Part shown: piece after piece, positions 1 through 4,974 of the stretch
How positions within the stretch are numbered: position 1 is the stretch's first letter
How the letters are laid out: the number at the start of each line of letters is the position of its first letter
Assembly: GCA_020724185.1 (NCBI GenBank)
Contig: DYHL01000031.1
Span: 1 to 6,502, forward strand
DNA length: 6,502 nt
DNA from: Candidatus Nitrosymbiomonas sp.
Lineage (GTDB): Bacteria; Sysuimicrobiota; Sysuimicrobiia; Sysuimicrobiales; Humicultoraceae
Reading direction: 5' to 3'
Notes under the pieces: model-generated
Told to the model about the DNA's origin: nothing
Database searches by the model: none
The model's input: only the letters and a program-made list of their open reading frames with translations
Translations under genes and position numbers: made by a program

Positions 1-1074
1 AAGTTCCCGGCGGAGCAGGCTATCACGCGGCTGCTCGACATCACGATTAACGTGGGCCGGACCGGCGCGCTGACGCCGGCCGCCGTGCTGGAGCCGGTGC
101 GCGTCTCCGGGGTTACGGTCAGCAGCGCCACGCTACACAACGAGGACGAGATCGCGCGCAAGGACATCCGCATCGGCGACTGGGTGATAGTGCAGCGCGC
201 GGGCGAGGTGATCCCGGAAGTGGTGACGCCGCTGCCCGAGCGGCGGACAGGAGAGGAGCGCCCGTTCGTGATGCCGGGGCGCTGTCCCGTCTGCCAGACG
301 CCGGTTGAGCGGCGCGACGGCGAGGCCGTGGCCCGGTGCCCGAACCTCTCGTGCCCGGCGCAGGTGTTGGAGCGGTTGTATCATTTCGGCTCGCGCGACG
401 CGATGAACATCGAAGGCGTAGGCGGCAGACTGCTGGCGCAGATGCTGGAGGCCGGTCTTATCCGCGATCCCGCCGATCTCTACCACCTGACGAAGGAACA
501 GCTCCTCTCGCTCGATCGCATGGCCGACAAATCGGCCGAGAACGTACTGGACGCGATCGCCCGCAGCCGCGAGACTACCCTTGCCCGCTTCCTTTTCGCA
601 CTGGGCATTCGGCACGTCGGATCGCACGTCGCCGATGTGCTGGCCGCCCACCTCCCCACAATGCAGGCCCTGATGGACGCCTCGTTAGAGGAAGTGGGCG
701 AGGTTCCCGGAATCGGCCCAACGATAGCCGCCAGCGTCGTGGACTTCTTCGAGCAGCCGGTCAACCGCCGCCTGGTGCTGCGGCTGCTCGCAGCCGGGGT
801 CAAGCTCACATCCGGCGCAGCGCGGGTCCAGGCGCGCGGCGGGCCGCTGGACGGCGCGCAGATCATCTTCACCGGCACGCTGAACCGGTGGTCGCGGAGC
901 GAAGCAGAGGCCCTGGCGCGGGCTGCCGGGGGGGTGGTGAGCGACGGCGTGACGAAGAAGACCGCGTACTTGGTGGCTGGAGCATCGCCCGGTTCCAAGC
1001 TCGAGCGGGCACGACGCCTGGGCGTGAAGGTGCTGACCGAAGGCGAGTTCGCCTGGCTGATAGGCGAAGCATGA
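1..1074 (+). CDS. ligA: NAD-dependent DNA ligase LigA, C-terminal part (5'-truncated by window edge)
   Basis: LigA seals nicks in duplex DNA using NAD+ during replication and repair. The frame is open from base 1, so a GTG at 52 is not the start. The first residues, KFPAEQA...NVGRTGALTP, match the end of the adenylation domain, and the first Lys aligns with E. coli Lys290 by family recall. About 310 residues, including the catalytic KxDG lysine, lie outside the window. Visible here (numbered from base 1, 357 codons) are: the OB-fold with TLHNEDEI; a zinc finger with Cys95, Cys98, Cys113 and Cys118 (C-x2-C-x14-C-x4-C); four helix-hairpin-helix segments, including IEGVGG, IRHVGS and VPGIGP; and a C-terminal BRCT domain from about residue 280 with IIFTGTL and the conserved GGVVSDGVTKKTAYLV region. 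Nothing is broken in the visible part. The stop is followed after 13 bases by the GerMN gene, suggesting co-transcription. Confidence 0.97.
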   Translation, partial: KFPAEQAITRLLDITINVGRTGALTPAAVLEPVRVSGVTVSSATLHNEDEIARKDIRIGDWVIVQRAGEVIPEVVTPLPERRTGEERPFVMPGRCPVCQTPVERRDGEAVARCPNLSCPAQVLERLYHFGSRDAMNIEGVGGRLLAQMLEAGLIRDPADLYHLTKEQLLSLDRMADKSAENVLDAIARSRETTLARFLFALGIRHVGSHVADVLAAHLPTMQALMDASLEEVGEVPGIGPTIAASVVDFFEQPVNRRLVLRLLAAGVKLTSGAARVQARGGPLDGAQIIFTGTLNRWSRSEAEALARAAGGVVSDGVTKKTAYLVAGASPGSKLERARRLGVKVLTEGEFAWLIGEA

Positions 1075-1087
1075 GTGGCGGTGACGC

Positions 1088-1597
1088 ATGAAACGCATAC
1101 TGATCTGGATTGTGGTTCTGGCGGTTGCGGCGGCGCTCGTCTGGTGGACGCAGTTCCGGCCGCAGGAGACGCGCGTGTCCGTGTTCTTCATCGGAACGAT
1201 TGACGGCGCGGGCACGATGGTCCCGGTCCAGCGCACGGTGCGCGGCCGGGGTGCCCAGGAGGTGCTCCGCGGGGCGTTCGAGGCGCTTCTGGCCGGTCCG
1301 ACCGCGCAGGAGCGGGCAAAGGGGTTGACCACCGAGATCCCTGCCGGGACGCGGCTGCAGGGCCTTTCCGTCCGTGAAGGGGTGGCCACGGTTGACCTCT
1401 CCGAGGCCGTCGGTTCAGGCGGCGGATCGGCCAGCATGCAGGGCCGCCTCTGGCAGATTGTCTACACGGGCACGCAGCATACGGCCGCGCGGCAGGTGCG
1501 GCTGATCATCGAGGGCCAGGAACGCCAGGCCCTGGGCGGGGAAGGTCTTATGATAGACCGCCCCATCGCCAGGCCGCCGACCTATCCCAGGTTCTGA
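1088..1597 (+). CDS. membrane-anchored GerMN-domain protein
   Basis: This 169-aa protein has a short basic start (MKR), one hydrophobic segment at about residues 4-20 and then a single extracytoplasmic domain. The domain, about residues 30-157, resembles GerMN (sporulation and spore germination domain). The supporting stretches are TMVPVQRTV, EALLAGPTAQE, GLTTEIPAGTRL, VREGVATVDLS, the Gly/Ser-rich GGGSASMQ, QIVYTGTQ and VRLIIEGQ. There is no lipobox cysteine after the hydrophobic segment, so it looks like a signal anchor rather than a lipoprotein. GerM of Bacillus acts in the cell envelope during sporulation and germination, but GerMN domains also occur in non-sporulating bacteria, so a spore role cannot be claimed. 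The ATG at 1088 is preceded by a weak GGCGGTGA-like ribosome site. The ATG at 1071 overlapping the ligA stop is out of frame and stops after six codons. Confidence 0.85.
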   Translation: MKRILIWIVVLAVAAALVWWTQFRPQETRVSVFFIGTIDGAGTMVPVQRTVRGRGAQEVLRGAFEALLAGPTAQERAKGLTTEIPAGTRLQGLSVREGVATVDLSEAVGSGGGSASMQGRLWQIVYTGTQHTAARQVRLIIEGQERQALGGEGLMIDRPIARPPTYPRF

Positions 1598-1623
1598 GAG
1601 CAGCTGCTGGCGGCACGCGGGCG

Positions 1624-1646
1624 CTCCCCCGCCTAAGCCTGGGGAG
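1624..1646 (+). other. GC-rich inverted repeat over an SD-like sequence
   Basis: CTCCCC (1624-1629) and GGGGAG (1641-1646) are perfect reverse complements separated by 11 bases, 27 bases after the GerMN stop. The 3' arm is part of GGGGAGGAGA (1641-1650), a strong SD-like run with no start codon at usable spacing. No T-run follows, so it is not a canonical intrinsic terminator. It could be a weak RNA hairpin in the leader of the next gene, or chance in GC-rich DNA. Confidence 0.3.
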
Positions 1647-1671
1647 GAGACGCTTTCCGGCCCGCAGAAGA

Positions 1672-1697
1672 GTTGTCTGCTTACACCCTTCGACAAC
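1672..1697 (+). other. inverted repeat GTTGTC-N14-GACAAC upstream of the Hfq-like gene
   Basis: GTTGTC (1672-1677) is exactly mirrored by GACAAC (1692-1697) with a 14-base centre, ending one base before the GGAG ribosome site of the next gene. It could be an operator half-site pair or an mRNA hairpin next to the ribosome site. Six-base arms can arise by chance, and no known regulator's site is recognised. Confidence 0.25.
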
Positions 1698-1701
1698 GGA
1701 G
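1698..1701 (+). promoter_or_regulatory. Shine-Dalgarno site that decides the GTG start at 1709
   Basis: GGAG lies 7 bases before the GTG at 1709. The alternative upstream TTG at 1673 has only GAAGAG directly abutting it, with no spacer. The upstream in-frame stop (TAA, 1634-1636) leaves no ATG or GTG before 1709, so GTG 1709 is the preferred start. Confidence 0.6.
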
Positions 1702-1708
1702 CTGCCAG

Positions 1709-2860
1709 GTGCCTCGCGAGGTCTTCGCCGAAGAGATAGAGACCTTCCTGGAACGGCTCGATGCCGTCGCCGCCACTCGCGTCGTTGCCAACGAGGCAGG
1801 CGAGATAGAGCGGATCTACGTGACCACCGAGTCCGCCCGCGACGACGGGGCGATTCGCCGCGCCATTACCTCGGCGTTGATGAGCCAGTTCAACCTGCCC
1901 GTGGACGGGTGGCGGATCCAGATCGCCCACTTCGAGCTTACGCCTGAGTTGGAGAGCCTACCCGAATGCCGCCTGGCGCGCCTGGAAGAGACGATAACGG
2001 AGACGCTTACGCGGGCCCAGGTCGAGTTGCGCTACGAGCGCGAGGGCGTACCCAAGACCCTGATCGGAACCGCCCAGGCACCGCCCGGCCAAGCGCACCG
2101 CTTGCGCACGGTGGCGACGGCCGCGATAGAGGCGCTCCGCCCGCTGGCCCAGAGGTCAGGCAACAAGCCCTCGCTGGAGGGCCTGACACTCATGCCCTTC
2201 GCAGGCGCGACGGTCGCCCTGGCCGCGATCAGCATGGCCTCGGAGCGTGCCAGTCTGCTCCATGTGGGCGCCGCAGTGGTGTCCACGAGCGAGGCCGAGG
2301 CGGTGGTGGGCGCGGTGCTCGACGCCGTCCGCAAGCCGACCCGGCCGGTAGAGAAGGCGGGCGGGGTCCGGCCGGACCGCAGGCATCAGATTGAGGGGCT
2401 GCGGCAGCACTACGAGCGGCTCCTCCGCGGGGACGGGGGACCGGCAGGAGCGCCCGAGCCGGGGGGAACGCCTGAGACGGCGGGGACGCCTGTGACAGGG
2501 GTTGCCGCTGCTCCGGCGCAGGATCCCGATCAGCAACTGGCTGACATTCGTCCGGAACGTGAGGGAGGTGCTGCTATCGTGACGCGTGACGAGATCCGCG
2601 GGGATACACAATCCGCAGCCAAGGTGCCGCCGCGCGCATCGGTGGAGGATGTCTTCTACCGCCGTCTGGTGGTGACCGGCGCTCCGGTTCACATACGCTG
2701 TCGCGACGGATATGAGATCCCCACAGCCGTGGTCAAGGAGTTCGGGACGTACAGCCTTCTCGTTGAGGTCAACGGGGTCCAGGAGCTGGTCTTCAAGCAC
2801 GGGATCATCGCCATCCGGCCCTACGGCCCGCTGCCGCCCGAGACCGGGACGCCCTCGTAG
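1709..2860 (+). CDS. two-domain protein of unknown function with C-terminal Hfq/Sm-like domain
   Basis: This 383-aa protein appears soluble, with no signal peptide or clear membrane segment. Residues 2-78 form an alpha/beta unit (ETFLERLDAV, TRVVANEAGEIERIYV, then ALMSQFNLPVDGWRIQIAHFE). Residues of about 102-209 form a second unit (VELRYEREG, TVATAAIEALRPL, LTLMPFAGATVALAAI, LLHVGAAVVST, AVVGAVLDAVRK). The pairing recalls conserved uncharacterised proteins of Gram-positive-type bacteria, but I cannot name a family. A Gly/Pro/Thr-rich linker follows at about 240-290. Residues of about 310-372 resemble Hfq: VEDVFYRRL at the N-terminal helix, PVHIRCRDGYEI as Sm1, and LVFKHGIIAI as Sm2 with Lys363-His364 of the [YF]KH signature. 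The usual N-terminal Gln (LQD) is replaced by Glu. RNA binding is inferred only. A TTG start at 1673 would add 12 residues. The carboxyltransferase gene follows after 6 bases, so the two are probably co-translated. Confidence 0.8.
   Translation: MPREVFAEEIETFLERLDAVAATRVVANEAGEIERIYVTTESARDDGAIRRAITSALMSQFNLPVDGWRIQIAHFELTPELESLPECRLARLEETITETLTRAQVELRYEREGVPKTLIGTAQAPPGQAHRLRTVATAAIEALRPLAQRSGNKPSLEGLTLMPFAGATVALAAISMASERASLLHVGAAVVSTSEAEAVVGAVLDAVRKPTRPVEKAGGVRPDRRHQIEGLRQHYERLLRGDGGPAGAPEPGGTPETAGTPVTGVAAAPAQDPDQQLADIRPEREGGAAIVTRDEIRGDTQSAAKVPPRASVEDVFYRRLVVTGAPVHIRCRDGYEIPTAVVKEFGTYSLLVEVNGVQELVFKHGIIAIRPYGPLPPETGTPS
2444..2497 (+). repeat. three imperfect 18-base tandem units in the linker
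   Basis: Units 2444-2461, 2462-2479 and 2480-2497 encode AGAPEP, GGTPET and AGTPVT, each in frame with pattern [AG]-G-[AT]-P-[EV]-[PT]. They sit in the disordered-looking linker between the unknown domains and the Hfq-like domain. A low-complexity Pro/Gly spacer of this kind usually tethers separately folded domains, and its length may vary between relatives. Confidence 0.65.
2562..2570 (+). promoter_or_regulatory. strong internal Shine-Dalgarno site before in-frame GTG 2579
   Basis: AGGGAGGTG contains GGAGGTG (2564-2570), a seven-base perfect match to the expected complement of the 16S rRNA 3' end. It lies 8 bases before a GTG that is in frame with the Hfq-like domain. It is the best ribosome site seen in the window, better than those of any of the annotated main starts. 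Confidence 0.5.
2579..2860 (+). CDS. possible nested in-frame gene: stand-alone Hfq-like protein
   Basis: Initiation at GTG 2579 would give a 93-aa protein, the size of ordinary Hfq (about 70-100 aa). It would have a short flexible start (MTRDEIRGDT...), the Hfq/Sm-like fold at about residues 20-81 and a Pro-rich tail (GPLPPETGTPS). Numbered this way, the signature pair is Lys73-His74. The first codons after the GTG are less GC-rich than their surroundings (GGGGATACACAATCC), as often seen at real translation starts. It shares frame and stop with the longer 1709-2860 protein, so both could be made from one mRNA. Hfq forms hexameric rings, so a free copy could co-assemble with the fused form. 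The alternative is that the site is a chance product of the Gly-Gly codons GGA-GGT and only the fusion is made. Confidence 0.4.
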   Translation: MTRDEIRGDTQSAAKVPPRASVEDVFYRRLVVTGAPVHIRCRDGYEIPTAVVKEFGTYSLLVEVNGVQELVFKHGIIAIRPYGPLPPETGTPS

Positions 2861-2866
2861 CAGTTC

Positions 2867-4414
2867 GTGCCGTCCGACCGCCTGGAAGACCTGCGTCGCC
2901 GCCGCGAGCGGCTCCTGGCCATGGGAGGTCCGGAGCGCGTGCGGCGTCAGCACGAGGCCGGCAAGCTCACCGCGCGTGAGCGGCTCGACCTCCTGCTGGA
3001 TCCCGGATCGTTCGTGGAGCTGGACCCCTTTGTTGTGCCCCGCAGCCGCGATTTCGGGCTGGACCGTGTGGAAGCTCCGGCCGACGGCGTGGTTACCGGC
3101 CACGGGGCCATTGACGGCCGGCCGGTGCACATCTTCTCCCAGGACTTCACCGTGCTGGGTGGCTCGTTGGGTGAGGGATACGCGGCGAAGATCTGCAAGG
3201 TCATGGACCTCGCGATGCGGACCGGTACGCCGGTCATCGGGCTCAACGACTCGGGCGGCGCGCGCATCCAGGAGGGCGTGGTCAGTCTCGGCGGGTACGC
3301 CGACATCTTCCTGCGCAACACCCTGGCCAGCGGCGTGATACCGCAGATCTCGGCGATCATGGGCCCGTGCGCCGGGGGCGCCGTCTACTCGCCGGCGATC
3401 ACCGACTTCACGGTAATGGTTCGGGGCACCTCGTACATGTTCGTCACCGGCCCCCAAGTGGTGAGAACGGTTACGCGTGAAGAGGTCTCGTTCGAGGAGT
3501 TGGGCGGCGCGGACGTGCACGCGGGCCGGAGCGGCATCGCCCACTTCGTCGCCGAGGATGACGAGGAATGCCTGCTCCTGCTGCGTCGCCTGATGAGCTA
3601 CCTTCCTTCCAACAACCTGGACGACCCGCCTCGCAGGAATCCCACCGACGACCCGTCCCGTGCCGATCCGGCGCTTGACGATCTGGTGCCCGAGGATCCG
3701 TCCCGGCCCTACGACATGCACGTTGCGATCCAGCGCATCGTGGACGACGGCGAGTTCCTGGAAGTCCACGCCGCGTTCGCGCGCAACCTCATCGTGGGTT
3801 TCTGCCGGCTGCACGGCTGGCCCGTGGGCGTGGTGGCCCAGCAGCCCGCGGTCATGGCCGGCGTGCTAGACATTGACGCTTCGGTCAAGGGTGCGCGGTT
3901 CGTGCGGTTCTGCGACGCCTTCAACATCCCCCTGCTCACCTTCGTGGACGTTCCCGGCTTCCTGCCGGGCACGGCCCAGGAGCACGGCGGCATCATCCGG
4001 CACGGCGCCAAGCTGCTGTACGCCTACTGCGAGGCCACGGTGCCCAAGCTCACCGTGATCACGCGCAAGGCGTACGGGGGCGCTTACGACGTCATGTCCA
4101 GCGCCCACATCCGGGGAGACCTCAACCTGGCCTGGCCGACCGCCGAGATCGCCGTGATGGGTCCGGAGGGCGCCATTGACATAATCTTCCGAAAGGAACT
4201 CGCCGAGGCCGCTGACCCAGAGGAACGCAGGCGCGAGCTCGCCGCCGACTATCGCGCGCGGTTCGCAACGCCCTACGTGGCGGCTGGCCGCGGGTACGTA
4301 GACGACGTGATCGAGCCGCGCGAGACGCGCCGCCGCCTGATCACCTCGCTCGATCTGCTGCGACGCAAGCGCGCCACAAACCCCAGGCGCAAGCACGGCA
4401 ACATGCCCCTCTAG
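2867..4414 (+). CDS. pccB: acyl-CoA carboxylase carboxyltransferase (beta) subunit, propionyl-CoA type
   Basis: This 515-aa protein is full length for the PccB/MmdA family (about 510-530). It transfers CO2 from carboxybiotin to an acyl-CoA, probably propionyl-CoA to methylmalonyl-CoA, in the cytoplasm. The N-terminal carboxyltransferase half has the family start ERVRRQHEAGKLTARERLDLL, LNDSGGARIQEG (126-137) and the first oxyanion-hole loop GPCAGGA (166-172). The C-terminal half has DIDASVKGARFVRFCDAFN, FVDVPGFLPG, EHGGIIRHGAKLLYAY and the second glycine pair in KAYGGAYDVM (Gly404-Gly405). Asp408 in GGAYDVM matches the residue that favours propionyl-CoA in Streptomyces PccB (Asp422; acetyl-preferring AccB has Ile). 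No zinc finger of the AccD type is present. The same family includes methylmalonyl-CoA decarboxylase alpha subunits, but the downstream biotin carboxylase favours a carboxylase. GTG 2867 keeps the conserved N-terminus. It has no clear SD and lies 6 bases after the previous stop, suggesting coupling. Confidence 0.94.
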   Translation: MPSDRLEDLRRRRERLLAMGGPERVRRQHEAGKLTARERLDLLLDPGSFVELDPFVVPRSRDFGLDRVEAPADGVVTGHGAIDGRPVHIFSQDFTVLGGSLGEGYAAKICKVMDLAMRTGTPVIGLNDSGGARIQEGVVSLGGYADIFLRNTLASGVIPQISAIMGPCAGGAVYSPAITDFTVMVRGTSYMFVTGPQVVRTVTREEVSFEELGGADVHAGRSGIAHFVAEDDEECLLLLRRLMSYLPSNNLDDPPRRNPTDDPSRADPALDDLVPEDPSRPYDMHVAIQRIVDDGEFLEVHAAFARNLIVGFCRLHGWPVGVVAQQPAVMAGVLDIDASVKGARFVRFCDAFNIPLLTFVDVPGFLPGTAQEHGGIIRHGAKLLYAYCEATVPKLTVITRKAYGGAYDVMSSAHIRGDLNLAWPTAEIAVMGPEGAIDIIFRKELAEAADPEERRRELAADYRARFATPYVAAGRGYVDDVIEPRETRRRLITSLDLLRRKRATNPRRKHGNMPL

Positions 4415-4421
4415 TCCAGAG

Positions 4422-4464
4422 GAATCCCAGGACCGGGGGCGGAATCTCCCCAGTAGAATCCCAG
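4422..4464 (+). repeat. three-fold GAATC..CCAG motif in the spacer before the GNAT gene
   Basis: GAATCCCAG occurs at 4422-4430 and again at 4456-4464, with a two-part variant GAATCTCCCCAG at 4442-4453 between them. All three point the same way inside a 78-base non-coding spacer. TAGAAT at 4454-4459 overlaps the last copy and resembles a -10 box, but no -35 box is visible at 16-18 bases. The motif could be a set of regulator sites controlling the GNAT-biotin carboxylase part of the operon, or degraded repeat DNA. Confidence 0.4.
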
Positions 4465-4492
4465 TTGGAGTCCTTGAAACTGCCGACGTCAC

Positions 4493-4966
4493 ATGAAGCT
4501 GCATCCTGTTCAGGCGGGCGATACCCGCTTCCGTGAGTGGCTGAGCCGGTACCGGGAGGAGATAACCGGTGAGGCGCCCACCGACGCGTGGCTGAACAAG
4601 TACCTCAAGGCGCTGTTTTCCTCTGCCAACAAGCGCCGCTACGTCTGGTGGGCGGTTGACGGCGGCCGCAAGGTAGGGTTCGTCGTTGCCGTGATAGGCC
4701 GACATTGGGCCGACCGCGCGCGCCCTCATGCCCAGATCGGCGAGTTCTTCATTTATCCACAGTACCGACGCGAGGGGCTGGGCCGGCGCCTGGCCGAGAC
4801 GGTCATCGAGTGGTTGAAGTCCGAAGGCGTGGACGACATTCAGTCAGGGGTAATCGCCGGCAACCTCAGGGGCCTGCGGTTCTGGGAGGCCATGGGGTTT
4901 CAGATCGCGCGCTACTCCCTCGTGTACCGCCCGGACCGGCCTCGCGAGCCCGACGAGGACGACTGA
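4493..4966 (+). CDS. GNAT-family N-acetyltransferase
   Basis: This 157-aa cytoplasmic protein belongs to the GCN5-related acetyltransferases, which move an acetyl (or other acyl) group from CoA to an amine. Motif A is clear: a beta strand QIGEFFIYPQY leads into the pyrophosphate-binding loop RREGLG at about residues 93-98, followed by helix RRLAETVIEWLKSEG. Motif B follows with the typical NLRGLRFWEAMGFQIARYSLVY at about 124-145. The N-terminal third (MKLHPVQAGDTRFREWLSRYREEITG...) carries no substrate clue, and the C-terminus is a short charged tail (PREPDEDD). The ribosome site is poor: the nearest GGAG lies 22 bases before the ATG. It sits between the two carboxylase subunit genes, 78 bases after the first and 8 before the second. 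The substrate is unknown; an amino acid, antibiotic, peptide or protein lysine are all possible. Confidence 0.85.
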   Translation: MKLHPVQAGDTRFREWLSRYREEITGEAPTDAWLNKYLKALFSSANKRRYVWWAVDGGRKVGFVVAVIGRHWADRARPHAQIGEFFIYPQYRREGLGRRLAETVIEWLKSEGVDDIQSGVIAGNLRGLRFWEAMGFQIARYSLVYRPDRPREPDEDD

Positions 4967-4974
4967 ACGCCCAG

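Noticed and set aside
336..1091. 251-codon + strand frame inside ligA
   Set aside because: It is an Arg/Gly-rich shadow of the ligA coding frame, whose zinc finger and BRCT motifs are in the other frame.
1673..1708. TTG 1673 as start of the Hfq-like gene
   Set aside because: It has no properly spaced ribosome site, whereas GTG 1709 has GGAG 7 bases upstream. The extra 12 residues (MSAYTLRQRSCQ) do not look like part of the domain. It is not fully excluded.
2156..3814. Long 552-codon open frame on the - strand
   Set aside because: It lies opposite the Hfq-like and carboxyltransferase genes, both with clear family signatures. Long antisense frames are common in GC-rich genes, and its translation shows no recognisable domain.
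4436..4451. GGGG...CCCC in the spacer after the carboxyltransferase gene as a terminator
   Set aside because: The stem is only about 4 base pairs and no T-run follows, so it does not meet the minimum for an intrinsic terminator.
4454..4459. TAGAAT as a -10 promoter element for the GNAT gene
   Set aside because: It is a good single-box match, but no -35-like hexamer is found 16-18 bases upstream, so it is only mentioned with the repeat motif and not annotated as a promoter.
3866..4729. 287-codon - strand frame opposite the carboxyltransferase end and the GNAT start
   Set aside because: It is antisense to two well-supported genes, spans their intergenic spacer and has no recognisable motifs.
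4705..4974. Open frame extending biotin carboxylase upstream by 90 codons from GTG 4705
   Set aside because: It overlaps the GNAT gene in another frame, its translation is low-complexity Arg/Gly/Pro shadow sequence, and the family N-terminus begins exactly at ATG 4975.
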